Shown: positions 35,761-45,014 of the stretch, in pieces
Layout of the letters: every line of letters starts with the position of its first letter
Numbering within the stretch: the stretch's first letter is position 1
Source: Bacillota bacterium
GTDB taxonomy: Bacteria > Bacillota > Clostridia > Lachnospirales > Lachnospiraceae
Length of the DNA stretch: 64,000 nucleotides
Direction of reading: 5' to 3'
NCBI GenBank assembly: GCA_023391695.1
Contig: JAEWAK010000003.1
Span: 1-64,000 of the forward strand
Notes under the pieces: model-generated
Database searches by the model: none
Told to the model about the DNA's origin: nothing
Seen by the model: the letters and a program-made list of their open reading frames with translations, nothing else
Position numbers and translations under genes: made by a program

Positions 35761-37080
35761 TTAGATAAGAACAGCACCCTGTCCTCTCAAAACTTCCTGC
35801 AGTTTATGTACCTGCAGCTGCCTGAAATCTCCTCCCTCTTTTGCACAGACAGCTGCCGCTGCCCCTGCTGCTTCACCGGTTGCAAAGCAGGCTGGCATGA
35901 CACGTATGGAAGCCATCATAACACGGTCGGAGCTGATGGTCCTCCCTGCTGCCAGAAGATTCTCAAACCCAACCGGTAAAAGGGACCGGTAAGGGATGGA
36001 ATAAGCTTCCCCGGTTTTATACCTGGAGGTTACGTACTCCCTGTCCTCCCCGTAATCATCCTCTTCCGGTGTTGAAGCATGGATATCGATCGGGTAAGAA
36101 TACCGTGCTATGGCATCTTTAAAATCCGCCCTCTTATAATAATCTTCTTTCGTCAGCCGGTAATCACCAACGATACGTCTTGATTCCCGAAGCCCGATAA
36201 CCGGACCGGAAGAAGCCAGTACTGCGTTTTCAGCTCCCGGAACATATTTCCTTAGAAAATTCATAAGTCCCGGAAGTTTTTGCCTGGCTTCTATCTCTGC
36301 CCTAGTCAGGTCATTCCCGTCCAGTGGGTTCAGATGATATACATGCCCGAAGTTTAAGCCTGCCATACCGTCTGCCTGCAGGGCAATACCGGAGACATAC
36401 CGTTCATCCGCCGGGAAATCCCCCTGCTCTTTTGCTTTGCTTACGGCAATGCTAAGATTGCCGTCCTCTCCGGTTTTTTCCGCATATTCCATGAATTTAC
36501 CAATATCCAGATTACCGATTCGAAAGCACAGGGTACCTGCCTGGACTAAGCCGTCCCTGTCCCCGTATTCATAGGAACCTCCGGCCATGGCAATCAAATC
36601 CGCATCTCCCGTGCAATCAATAAAATATTTTGCACCTATGGTATAATTACCGCCTTTATTATGTACCTCCACGGAATCTATCCTTCCGCCCGTATGGTTT
36701 ACACCGGTTATTACCGTGTGGAAAAGTAAATTACAGTTACTGCTTAAAGCTATCTGTTCCGTTACACGTTTTAAAACCTCAGGGTCGATCGGCACCCAGT
36801 CAAACTCCTTAAGCCTTCCGGGTTTCTTATCATAAAAAGGGCTTATATAGCTCTCCTTTTTCATCCGGTTCAGTACTTCAAGGCCTATACCGCCAATAAT
36901 TACCCTTTCGCCGTCCGTATAGGGGCAAAATGCCGGTACGCAGGCATTGGTAGCCATACCTCCCAGATATCCGGCCTGTTCGATCAATAATACTTTTATC
37001 CCGTTTCTGGCAGCGGAAACCGCCGCCCCGATACCGGCAGGACCTCCTCCTGCCACAATTAAGTCGTATTCTTCCATCAT
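35761..37080 (-). CDS. FAD-dependent oxidoreductase (FAD_oxidored family)
   Basis: The 439-residue flavoprotein has the dinucleotide site VAGGGPAGIGAAVSAARNG near the N-terminus, an ERVIIGGIG segment, the second FAD motif YFIDCTGDADLIAMAGG, and the end motif LLPVGFENLLAAGRTISSD with MPACFATGEAAGAAAA. Such proteins occur widely in Clostridia and Bacteroides carbohydrate clusters, but their substrates are mostly unknown. The start at MMEEYDLIV follows AAAGGAG. The gene precedes the binding lipoprotein gene with a gap of about 157 bp and may be co-transcribed. Confidence 0.85.
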   Translation of the reverse strand: MMEEYDLIVAGGGPAGIGAAVSAARNGIKVLLIEQAGYLGGMATNACVPAFCPYTDGERVIIGGIGLEVLNRMKKESYISPFYDKKPGRLKEFDWVPIDPEVLKRVTEQIALSSNCNLLFHTVITGVNHTGGRIDSVEVHNKGGNYTIGAKYFIDCTGDADLIAMAGGSYEYGDRDGLVQAGTLCFRIGNLDIGKFMEYAEKTGEDGNLSIAVSKAKEQGDFPADERYVSGIALQADGMAGLNFGHVYHLNPLDGNDLTRAEIEARQKLPGLMNFLRKYVPGAENAVLASSGPVIGLRESRRIVGDYRLTKEDYYKRADFKDAIARYSYPIDIHASTPEEDDYGEDREYVTSRYKTGEAYSIPYRSLLPVGFENLLAAGRTISSDRVMMASIRVMPACFATGEAAGAAAAVCAKEGGDFRQLQVHKLQEVLRGQGAVLI

Positions 37081-37480
37081 AGTCTCCTTTCCCATCCTGG
37101 CTTTTCTTATCATATTCTTTGACCCCAATATTTAACTTAATTAAGCTTCTCTTTAACCGTATCTGTTTCATTTTTGAAGTCAAAGCCGATATTCGCCTTT
37201 CCCTTTGCCACATGCCCATAACCCGTTACACAGATGACGATGGTAAAAATTATTTTTAATCGAATGGAAACTGAATATTGAGCGGGACACACAGCTTAAA
37301 TTTTGGTATTATAGATTTTAGTTTAATCATTTATATCCCGTATTTAAATACAATAAATGACGGACCAGTGTATAATTATCGTATTTAATCTTATTTACAG
37401 ATTCCGTAAATTACAAGATAAGTTTTAGCCTTAATTTCATATAATAAAATAATTTTTAATATATCCGAAAGTTGTTTAGA
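37081..37480. other. Divergent AT-rich intergenic region
   Basis: About 400 bp separate the FAD oxidoreductase and the subtilisin-like gene, which diverge. The sequence is very AT-rich from 37240 onward, as promoter regions often are. I see no clear -35/-10 pair, hairpin or conserved motif. Confidence 0.5.
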
Positions 37481-39178
37481 ATGAATGAGGAAGAAAGAAG
37501 AAAAATAATCAGTAACGATTATGCAGACGGAATTGTGGAGCATGCCATCAGTCAAGAAGAATTCGCAAGATATGCAGGCGAAACAATTAATTATATCAAT
37601 GACAAATATGCGGTGATTTACGTTCCGCTTTCACGAATACCTGATCGATTAATCGGCTCCGTTGCTTATTCGGTCATACCCAAGCTGTATTCCCTGTTGG
37701 ATATGACCAGCCTCGAACAAATGGGCGTATTAAGGCTTCAGAGAACACCTTACTTATCTTTAAGGGGGAACGGGGTTCTGTTAGGCTTTATCGATACGGG
37801 AATCGATTATCAGAATCCTTTGTTTCAATATACCGACAGAACTACCAGAATTGTCTCCCTGTGGGATCAGACCATAGAGAATATGCAGGCTTCCCCCGAC
37901 ATCTTTTATTATGGCACGGAATATAGCAGGGACCAGATTAATCTTGCACTGAACAATGTATCACCCTTGGATATCGTCCCAAGCACCGACGATTTAGGAC
38001 ATGGAACAACCCTGGCGGGACTTGCAGGCGGAACGCCAAATGAATCGGCAGACTTTTCCGGAGCTGCTCCATTTTCAGAATATGTTATTGTTAAATTAAA
38101 ACCTTCGAAAGAAAATGTGAGAGATTATTTCGGAGTACCAAGGGATGTCGCTTGCTATTCGGAATCCGATATTATGTTTGGTTTAGCTTATTTAATTAAT
38201 ACGGCCCAAAAATTGAACCGACCTATTGCCATATGTATCGGATTGGGTACCAATCAGGGAAGCCACGATGGATTAGGCCCCTTAAATGACCTGATATCCA
38301 CTTACTCGAATCAGGTAGGAATTGCAATTATCATAGCTGCCGGTAATGAAGGTAATGCGGGTCACCATTTTTACGGGGATATTAACAATGCAATCGGATA
38401 CACCTTGGTAGAATTAAAGGTAGGGAATAATGAAAATAATTTTTCCATGGAGTTATGGGGTAATAATCCGGGCACTTATTCCATTGATATAATATCTCCC
38501 TCCGGAGAGTATATTCCCCGAATCCCTGCAAGACTGGGCGAATTCAGAAATCTAAGGTTTCTCTTTGAAGCTACCACCATTTATGTTGATTACGTTATTG
38601 TGGAAGCCCAGACCGGAGATCAGCTGATTCTGGTCCGTTTTATAAACCCTGCTCCAGGCATATGGAGATTCAAGGTCTATGGGTCAAAAATCACCTCCGG
38701 ATTCCATATATGGCTGCCTGTTCGGGGTTTTATCACGCCAGAAACCGTTTTTCTGGCACCAAATCAATATACAACCATAACGGAACCCGGAAATAACATG
38801 TTTGCCATTACAACCACAGCTTACAATCCTTTAAATCAAAGCCTTTATTTAGGGGCCAGCAAAGGTTACACCCGGTATAATATCATTAACCCCGATTTTG
38901 CCGCACCCGGAGCGGATGTTTATTCTCCCTCAACGAATGGGGAATATGGATTAACCTCAGGCACCAGCACCGCTTCCGCATTACTCACGGGCGTTGCGGC
39001 CATGTTGCTGGAATGGGGAATTGTGGGCGGTAATAACCGCTCTATGGACACTTACCAGATTCAGAAGTATTTGATCCGCGGAGTGAACAGAAACCCTTCC
39101 TTAAGCTATCCCAACCGGGATTGGGGTTATGGAATGGCCGATATTTACGGTACTTTCGAAAGTTTAAGAGGAGAATAA
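37481..39178 (+). CDS. Subtilisin-like S8 family serine protease (Csp-like)
   Basis: This 565-residue peptidase carries the full catalytic triad: Asp in GFIDTGIDYQNPLF, His in DDLGHGTTLAG, and Ser in LTSGTSTASALLTG. There is no signal peptide. The roughly 90-residue N-terminal part could be a prodomain. The beta-rich insert between His and Ser (about 330-430) resembles the jellyroll insert of clostridial Csp proteases, which process spore germination enzymes. That subfamily assignment is inference. The ATG at 37481 is used; the upstream ribosome signal is weak. The gene stands alone between divergent and convergent neighbours. Confidence 0.85.
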   Translation: MNEEERRKIISNDYADGIVEHAISQEEFARYAGETINYINDKYAVIYVPLSRIPDRLIGSVAYSVIPKLYSLLDMTSLEQMGVLRLQRTPYLSLRGNGVLLGFIDTGIDYQNPLFQYTDRTTRIVSLWDQTIENMQASPDIFYYGTEYSRDQINLALNNVSPLDIVPSTDDLGHGTTLAGLAGGTPNESADFSGAAPFSEYVIVKLKPSKENVRDYFGVPRDVACYSESDIMFGLAYLINTAQKLNRPIAICIGLGTNQGSHDGLGPLNDLISTYSNQVGIAIIIAAGNEGNAGHHFYGDINNAIGYTLVELKVGNNENNFSMELWGNNPGTYSIDIISPSGEYIPRIPARLGEFRNLRFLFEATTIYVDYVIVEAQTGDQLILVRFINPAPGIWRFKVYGSKITSGFHIWLPVRGFITPETVFLAPNQYTTITEPGNNMFAITTTAYNPLNQSLYLGASKGYTRYNIINPDFAAPGADVYSPSTNGEYGLTSGTSTASALLTGVAAMLLEWGIVGGNNRSMDTYQIQKYLIRGVNRNPSLSYPNRDWGYGMADIYGTFESLRGE

Positions 39179-39205
39179 GAAGTACAAAAAAAATATAAAA
39201 AAAGC

Positions 39206-39231
39206 GGCCGGTGTAATATTCTTACCCGGCC
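39206..39231 (-). terminator. Terminator of the AraC regulator gene
   Basis: GGCCGG...CCGGCC with an inner GTAA/TTAC pairing. On the minus strand it is followed by CTTTTTTTATATTTTTTTT. It lies about 65 bp beyond the stop of the AraC gene. Confidence 0.82.
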
Positions 39232-39296
39232 GGTAAAGGTTACCGGCAAATCCACTTTTTTCGCAGGGCCGGAGGAATGTGTCAGAACGGATATTC

Positions 39297-40262
39297 CTAT
39301 TCTCTGAACTGTTTTGGGGTCATTTGATACTTTTCCTTAAAAACACGGTGAAAATAGCTTGTATTATCATACCCCACAACTGCAATAATATCCGCTACCG
39401 TCAATTTTGTATTGTTCAGTAATTCCACTGCTTTATTAAACCTTTTCATTTGCAGCAGTTCTTTATAAGTATGGCCGGTATTCCGTTTAATTAATTTACT
39501 CAGGGAGTATACCGACTGGTTTAATTCTTCCGCAAGTTTTGTCAGACTTGCTTCCCTGTAATTTTCCTCTATATAACGAAGTACCGAAAGGGTCATATAG
39601 TTATCATAGGGATCATTTTCTTTCTGTTCGATTTTATCCGTATAATTTAATAACTGTAAAAAAAGCAGCCCCATTGTAGTCTGGTTGATTTTATGGTTAT
39701 TGGGCTGTTTATTCACTAAAGACCAGATCATATTTTCGATCAGATTTTGTATCGGCAAAATATCTGCCACCTTAAAATATAAGTAACTTGCCTTACCCGT
39801 ATCCTGCCTAAGGGAATCTACAAGAAAGTTTTTCAGCATATTTTCCCCTTTCAGCATACTGAAGGCAACATCAAAAAATTCAGGCAGTACAATAAAATTA
39901 ATTGCTATATCTTTCTCTCCGGCAGGTAATATCTCCTGATAGGCATTTTGGTTCAGAAATAGCAAATTCCCCTCTTCAAGGACTACCTGGCTTGTATCAT
40001 TTATGATGTGGGTGGTGCTTCCTTTACACATATAGATGATCTCGACATAATTATGTTTGTGTTTGGGAAAATGGGTAAATCTGGTGTGGGTCCTGACATC
40101 GATCATTTTTCCTTTATCCAGCATTTTTTTACTGTCTATGACAAAGTCTTTTTTGGTCGTATATATATTTTTTTCAACAGAATTTTTTCCGGATAAAATA
40201 AGTTCCTCTTCTTTCGTTATTTTTTCCAGTCTCTGTAACAATTCCGAATTCACGAAATCCAC
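39297..40262 (-). CDS. AraC-family regulator with N-terminal cupin domain
   Basis: The 321-residue regulator has an N-terminal cupin sensor (about 55-130; THFPKHKHNYVEIIYMCKG gives the metal/sugar-binding His pattern) and a C-terminal AraC HTH pair (SLTKLAEELNQSVYSLSKLIKRNTG and VADIIAVVGYDNTSYFHRVFKEKYQMTPKQF). Such proteins usually activate sugar-use genes when a sugar binds the cupin. The start codon is GTG with AAGGAAGG just upstream. It sits between the protease and the microcompartment operon, so its target cannot be told. Confidence 0.88.
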   Translation of the reverse strand: MDFVNSELLQRLEKITKEEELILSGKNSVEKNIYTTKKDFVIDSKKMLDKGKMIDVRTHTRFTHFPKHKHNYVEIIYMCKGSTTHIINDTSQVVLEEGNLLFLNQNAYQEILPAGEKDIAINFIVLPEFFDVAFSMLKGENMLKNFLVDSLRQDTGKASYLYFKVADILPIQNLIENMIWSLVNKQPNNHKINQTTMGLLFLQLLNYTDKIEQKENDPYDNYMTLSVLRYIEENYREASLTKLAEELNQSVYSLSKLIKRNTGHTYKELLQMKRFNKAVELLNNTKLTVADIIAVVGYDNTSYFHRVFKEKYQMTPKQFRE

Positions 40263-40397
40263 ACCCTTCCTTACGGTTTAATAAAGTCCCATATATGAAT
40301 GAAAGACCGAACATAATATTGCTATTTCCTGCCCAGCCTCATTTATCAGAATAATTCCGGTTTCATAAAAAATCTGTCCTGTTCATTTATTATCTGT

Positions 40398-40422
40398 TCA
40401 AAGCAGATATTTACATTCTGCT
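40398..40422. repeat. Short repeat/hairpin shared with the rhaM leader
   Basis: TCAAAGCAGATATTTAC (40398-40414) occurs identically at 55808-55824. In both places it forms a small hairpin (here AGCAGA/TCTGCT, 40402-40422). Here it is just downstream of the last microcompartment gene. Confidence 0.6.
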
Positions 40423-40433
40423 TTACCGCCTGC

Positions 40434-40859
40434 TCATACCGTTAAATAATTTAATAACGCCTCAATGCCCTCTCCGGTAAAGGCACTCACAAAAAATACT
40501 TTCTCACAGCCCGCTAACCTAAGCCACTGTTCGGCCCTTAACGGATCTGCTTCCGGCCGGTCGACCTGGGTTACAATACCGATCACTTCCCGGTTGACAA
40601 GTCCTGTAATATTGGGGCTGTACAGGGAATACTGTTCCGTGGCGCTAAGGAGCAGTCCGACTACGTCCGCCTCATAGGCATACAAAGCCAATGCACCGGC
40701 CAGTACTTTATTTTCCGCATATTCTCCGGGTGTATCGATCAAAAGATCATGGTAATTCATGTATTGTGTTTTTTGGTAATTAAGCTGTTCTCCTCTTAAT
40801 GCCTGGCTTAAAGTAGTTTTTCCGCATTCACTTCTGCCCATCAGAATTATCTTTTTCAT
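40434..40859 (-). CDS. pduV: Microcompartment-associated small GTPase, PduV/EutP family
   Basis: The 141-residue protein has a P-loop GRSECGKTT (8-16), the G3-like DTPGEY and the G4-like TQVDR, as in PduV/EutP. PduV is known to localise to the outer face of propanediol microcompartments and is tied to their movement or positioning. The start overlaps the PduU gene by 4 bp, and this is the last gene of the microcompartment operon. Confidence 0.9.
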   Translation of the reverse strand: MKKIILMGRSECGKTTLSQALRGEQLNYQKTQYMNYHDLLIDTPGEYAENKVLAGALALYAYEADVVGLLLSATEQYSLYSPNITGLVNREVIGIVTQVDRPEADPLRAEQWLRLAGCEKVFFVSAFTGEGIEALLNYLTV

Positions 40860-41233
40860 GTCCTCGTAATATCACAGACAGTGAATTCTAATTTTTCTTT
40901 CGTATATTCTACGATGGCTTTCAGGGAAGTCTCTACTTCCGAAACAGTACCTGTTACAATTAAAGTCCCGCTGAACCGGTCTACAAAACCGATTTCCACA
41001 CCGGAAGTCTTAATTGCAATATCCCCTGCAATAATTGCTGTCTCACTGGGCGTCATTGTCACAATACCGATCGCTGATTTAGAATAGTCCAGTGCCGGGT
41101 TCAGTCCCAGTTTCTGGTACAGTACATTGTCCGGGTTGGCAATAACATGGGCAATTGTAATTTGTTTGCCCGGTACAATTTCCTGGATGATTCTCATTTT
41201 ATTTTCATTTGTTATAATATCCTGAATATTCAA
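40856..41233 (-). CDS. pduU: Microcompartment shell protein, PduU/EutS type
   Basis: This is a circularly permuted BMC-domain shell protein: RIIQEIVPGKQITIAHVIANP at the N-terminus, then AIGIVTMTPSETAIIAGDIAIKTSGVEIGFVDRFSGTLIVTG. TTG at 41233 is chosen as start because GTGGAGGTC lies 3-4 bases upstream, giving 125 residues, close to PduU. An ATG at 41272 adds 13 odd residues from a repeat-like spacer. In known PduU the N-terminal strand forms a beta barrel plugging the pore. Confidence 0.9.
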   Translation of the reverse strand: MNIQDIITNENKMRIIQEIVPGKQITIAHVIANPDNVLYQKLGLNPALDYSKSAIGIVTMTPSETAIIAGDIAIKTSGVEIGFVDRFSGTLIVTGTVSEVETSLKAIVEYTKEKLEFTVCDITRT

Positions 41234-41272
41234 CTTGACCTCCACTCCGCGTATTCCCTCTTCGCAAGCCAA

Positions 41273-41341
41273 CGCGGATATTCCATTCCGCTTTGCTGCC
41301 GCTCATAACCTGTTACGCTGCTGTTTTATCCGTGACTATCC
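41273..41341. repeat. Dispersed repeat C, copy 1
   Basis: GCGGATATTCCATTCCGCTT then TGCTGCCGCTCATAACCTGT then TACGCTGCTGTTTTATCC. Related copies are at 49088-49163 and 50646-50692, and a partial one at 45954-45976. All lie in microcompartment intergenic gaps in the same direction. Confidence 0.65.
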
Positions 41342-42127
41342 GCCGATCTGGCAATGTAACCCGGATGTCTGCGCCGCGTTAAGTAACTCTTCCATATACT
41401 CATTGCTTAATGGCTCGATATGGGCCAGGGTATATTCCCTGCCAAGTCCCTCGTATTTATCCTGCCCTAAACGGTGATAAGGCAATAAATGAAGTTCCTT
41501 TACACCCGGGAGGGATTTCGCAAATGCGGCAATTTCTTTAATCTCTTCTTTTGTATGATTAAAGGTCGGGATAACCGGTACCCGGATAACTAGATTGGCG
41601 CTGTATTCCGCAATCTTTCTTGCATTTTCCAGGATCAGCTCATTGGGTTTGGTCGTATACTCCCGGTGTTTTCTGCTGTTCATATGTTTAATATCCATTA
41701 AATACACATCCAGATAGGGCAGATAATTTTTAATTACTTCGAAATCCGCATAGCCTGTACTTTCCATGGCCGTATGGATTCCGTATTCCTTACAGGCTTT
41801 CAACAAGCTGACGGCAAATTCCGGCTGGCAAAGGGCTTCACCTCCGGAAAGGGTTACACCTCCGCCGGATCTTCTGTAATAAGGAATATCTTTCTTAATT
41901 TCTTCCAGGACTTCTTCTACGGTAACATCCCTTCCGATCGTTTTGGGTTTTCCCTGTACCGCCATGGTTTGAATGTCATATTCCTGGGATTCCGGATTAC
42001 AGCACCATCTGCACCTGAGCACACAGCCTTTCAGGAAGACGATGGTACGTATTCCGGGCCCGTCGTGAATGGAAAATCTTTGTATATCAAAAATCCGCCC
42101 TTTCACCTTCATCACATCCATATCCAT
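41336..42127 (-). CDS. Glycyl radical enzyme activating enzyme (radical SAM)
   Basis: This 263-residue radical SAM protein installs the glycyl radical on the neighbouring dehydratase. The SAM cluster is CVLRCRWC (C35, C39, C42), and GGVTLSGGEAL and TTKPNELILENA follow. Many glycyl-radical activases of dehydratases have a ferredoxin-like insert with two further 4Fe-4S clusters just after this motif. Here CNPESQEYDIQTMAVQGK runs straight into the rest of the barrel without those cysteines, so the protein is PflA-sized. The ribosome site is AGGAGG. It lies 147 bp past the dehydratase stop. Confidence 0.92.
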   Translation of the reverse strand: MDMDVMKVKGRIFDIQRFSIHDGPGIRTIVFLKGCVLRCRWCCNPESQEYDIQTMAVQGKPKTIGRDVTVEEVLEEIKKDIPYYRRSGGGVTLSGGEALCQPEFAVSLLKACKEYGIHTAMESTGYADFEVIKNYLPYLDVYLMDIKHMNSRKHREYTTKPNELILENARKIAEYSANLVIRVPVIPTFNHTKEEIKEIAAFAKSLPGVKELHLLPYHRLGQDKYEGLGREYTLAHIEPLSNEYMEELLNAAQTSGLHCQIGG

Positions 42128-42274
42128 CTTTTCCTCCTTTTGTCCGGCTTGTTACAGTTCAGCCTTATGGCTGAATTATAACAAATTATGCATTCTGAAT
42201 AATTTCGCCCGGGTTAAACACGGGTTTTCCGGGCCTTTCACCCATTCAGCGGCAGCCCTTCTGACTTTGTTAGG

Positions 42275-44800
42275 TTAAAAGCCCTGTTCCGTTCTTGCAA
42301 TGATATCATCCTGCAAAGATCTTGACAGGGATGTAAACAATGCGCTGTATCCTGCAACCCGGACCACCAGGCTCTTATAATTTTCCGGATGGTTCTGGGC
42401 ATCCAGAAGGGTGTCCCTGCTTACTACGTTAAACTGCATGTGGCTGCCTTTCTGGTCGAAATAAGCCCGGATCAGGGAAATGAAATTCTCAAGTCCTTTT
42501 ACACCGCTTAAAGCTGACGGATGGAATTTCTGGTTAAACAAAGTTCCGTTGGAAGCAATGAAATGATCCAGTTTTGCCACGGAATTGGCAGCAGCCGTAG
42601 GGCCATGGGTATCTTTGCCGGAGGAAGGTGAAACACCGTCCGCAACGGGAGTATAGGCAAATCTTCCGTCCGGGGTCGCTCCGGTCTGGGTTCCCAAAGG
42701 CACATTGGCAGAAACCGGGTATAAACCTGCCTGGTACCAGCCGCCGCGGGGGTTTCTGTAGTTTTCCAGGGGTTTTGTATAAGTATAGGCCACTTCTCTG
42801 GCAAATTCATCGACCTCGGAGATATCATTACCGTACTTGGGAATTTCGGCAATCATCTCCAGCAAATTATTGTACTTCTTCTCTTCTTCCGCCGTCATGC
42901 CGCCTTTTAATGCTATGGTAAAGATCTCGGCAATTTCTTTTTCCGTCACCATTTCCCCCTTTGCGACCAATTCCTTTACGATGTCCAGGGTTATTTTTTC
43001 AGCAACCGCTTTATCAAGCCCCTTGCCGTAGTTCATTTCCAGGGCTTTTTTATATTCTGAAAGAGTAATTTTCTTTTCTTCAAATACTAATTTCTTAATG
43101 GCAAATAAGGAATCCGTCATATTGGCAATACCAAAGCCCTGAGGCCCGGTAAAGTTATAAACAGCTCCGCCTTCCTGTACGCTCTTGCCCCTGCCGATAC
43201 AATCCTCGATCATACTGGATAAAAACGGTAGAGGGCATCTTTCGGCATGGGCAACGTCAATGGAATTGTCCGCATTTACCAAAAGACCGATCATATAGTT
43301 CATCTGCTTCTGATAAGCTTCAAAGAATTCTTCAAAGGTTTCCATTTTCTCTACTTCGCCGGTCCGGATGCTGATTTGGACACCTTTATCCATTCCGTTG
43401 CCAAAGACCAATTCAAGAGGCCTGCACATATTAAAGAAAGCCGCATCGTGCCACCCGTCGGTTTTTCCTGCCTTCTGGGGTTCCACGCATCCGATGATAT
43501 TGTATTCCCTTGCATCTGCCAGGGTTAAGCCCCTGTTTACCAGGGCCGGTATAACTACCTCATCATTATAATAAGCCGGCAGCCCGATACCGGTACGGGT
43601 TAACTTGGCTGCTTTCATCATAAATTCCTGGGGTGTTCCGTTCCATACACGGACGGAAAGGGAAGGCTGAGGCAGGGCTACATGCATGGAGGCTTCAATA
43701 CACATAAAGGATAAATCGTTGGTTACGTCCACCCCTTCTTTATTCTGGCCGCCCGCAATCAGATTCTGGAACAAGCTGTATCCTGCAAAACCTTCTGCGG
43801 ATGCCGCATCCCGGGCTTTATTCAGGTCATTTAATTTTACCCAGATACAATCCATTAATTCCTGGGCAAATTCTCTTGTAATTTTACCGGATTTTAAATC
43901 TGCTTCATAATACGGATACATATACTGGTCAAAACGTCCGGGAGATATGGAATGTCCGCTGGATTCTATCTGTAAAAGCATCTGAACAAACCAGAAGGAC
44001 TGGCAGGCTTCGTAAAAGCCGGCTGCTCCCTTTGCCGGTACTTTGGAGCAATTCTCCGCGATTTGTAACAATTCTGCCTTACGTGCCGGGTCCTGGCAGT
44101 TTTTTGCTTCTTCCAGGGCAAGTGCGGCATAGCGGCGGGCATAATCTATGGCAGCCTGACAGCTTATGATTACTGCTTCCAGGAAAGTATGACGTTTCAC
44201 ATAGTCCATATCGGACACTTTTAACTGCTCCATGGCAGCCTTTGCTTGTGCAATAACACCTTCATATCCAATGTCCAGGATCTTATCATAAGATACCGTT
44301 ACATGTCCGACACCGTTATAAAAGTAATTGCCGGGGGTAAATATATTATGTTCCATGGCAAGTTTTGCTTCCGGTGCCATATAAGCGGTTGCCAGTTCAC
44401 TGGTGGTTTTGCCCTGCCAGTATTTATAAACCTCATGAAGGGTTTTCTTTGTCTCTTCGGAAATAAAGAAAGGATCTGAGGTACGGGTACTGATGGTATC
44501 AAATTCCGCCTCCAGCCAGGAATAAGAAAATTCAGGGAACACCTGGCATCCTCTGGGAGCCTTTGTTGCACTGCCTGCAATCAGTTCATTCTCCCGGATG
44601 GTAACAGGAATATATTTCAGGATATGTTCAAAGGCCTTTGCCCGGCGGAGAATGATCGGTTCCTGCTCGGTCTGTTTATAACTCTCCGTAAGTAAATATG
44701 CACGGTCCGCTTCAATTTCAGGCATATTGGCATACAAAGCTTCCACTAATTTCGCAATCCTAGGACTTTTCGTAATTTCCATATCATTATACTTCTTCAT
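42275..44800 (-). CDS. Glycyl radical (B12-independent) propanediol dehydratase
   Basis: The 841-residue glycyl radical enzyme dehydrates 1,2-propanediol to propionaldehyde without B12. The radical site is the glycine of VRVAGYSALF (about residue 817, 25 from the end). The thiyl cysteine is in NIIGCVEPQKAGK, whose GCVEP motif with glutamate is the diol/choline-type signature rather than the pyruvate formate-lyase CC. The start at MKKYNDMEI is fixed by GGGAG in the hairpin repeat 8 bases upstream. Choline or glycerol activity is less likely given the fucA/rhaM/pdu context. No long N-terminal targeting extension is present. Confidence 0.92.
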   Translation of the reverse strand: MKKYNDMEITKSPRIAKLVEALYANMPEIEADRAYLLTESYKQTEQEPIILRRAKAFEHILKYIPVTIRENELIAGSATKAPRGCQVFPEFSYSWLEAEFDTISTRTSDPFFISEETKKTLHEVYKYWQGKTTSELATAYMAPEAKLAMEHNIFTPGNYFYNGVGHVTVSYDKILDIGYEGVIAQAKAAMEQLKVSDMDYVKRHTFLEAVIISCQAAIDYARRYAALALEEAKNCQDPARKAELLQIAENCSKVPAKGAAGFYEACQSFWFVQMLLQIESSGHSISPGRFDQYMYPYYEADLKSGKITREFAQELMDCIWVKLNDLNKARDAASAEGFAGYSLFQNLIAGGQNKEGVDVTNDLSFMCIEASMHVALPQPSLSVRVWNGTPQEFMMKAAKLTRTGIGLPAYYNDEVVIPALVNRGLTLADAREYNIIGCVEPQKAGKTDGWHDAAFFNMCRPLELVFGNGMDKGVQISIRTGEVEKMETFEEFFEAYQKQMNYMIGLLVNADNSIDVAHAERCPLPFLSSMIEDCIGRGKSVQEGGAVYNFTGPQGFGIANMTDSLFAIKKLVFEEKKITLSEYKKALEMNYGKGLDKAVAEKITLDIVKELVAKGEMVTEKEIAEIFTIALKGGMTAEEEKKYNNLLEMIAEIPKYGNDISEVDEFAREVAYTYTKPLENYRNPRGGWYQAGLYPVSANVPLGTQTGATPDGRFAYTPVADGVSPSSGKDTHGPTAAANSVAKLDHFIASNGTLFNQKFHPSALSGVKGLENFISLIRAYFDQKGSHMQFNVVSRDTLLDAQNHPENYKSLVVRVAGYSALFTSLSRSLQDDIIARTEQGF

Positions 44801-44806
44801 ACTATG

Positions 44807-45014
44807 GCTCCCATCTGCATGCTTTAGCATGCGTTTAATCAGGGGTGTTTGAACTTGTTTCAAACTTGCTCCCATCTGCATGCTTTAGCATGCGTTTAAT
44901 CAAGAAAGAAACTCGGAATGAGCACCCTCCGTGCTCATTTTGAAGTTCTTTCCGTGTAAAGATGTTTTTTCTTTACACGTGCTCCCAATCTGCATGCTAT
45001 AGCATGCGTTTATT
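44807..45014 (-). repeat. Tandem hairpin/ribosome-site repeat array upstream of the dehydratase gene
   Basis: There are three copies of the repeat (44807-44843, 44868-44902, 44981-45014). Each reads GCTCCCAWCTGCATGC then TTTAGCATGCGTTTAATC or close to it, and each has a hairpin (CATGC/GCATG). Other hairpins fill the gaps: GTTTGAA/TTCAAAC, AATGAGCAC/GTGCTCATT and GTGTAAAG/CTTTACAC. The copy nearest the gene supplies the ribosome site GGGAG of the dehydratase. The array fills almost the whole 209-bp gap after the DeoR gene. Confidence 0.85.

Noticed and set aside
44801..44881. Upstream start for the dehydratase, which could look like an N-terminal targeting extension
   Set aside because: The 27 extra codons are the hairpin repeats themselves. 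The GGGAG site and family alignment support the ATG at 44800.
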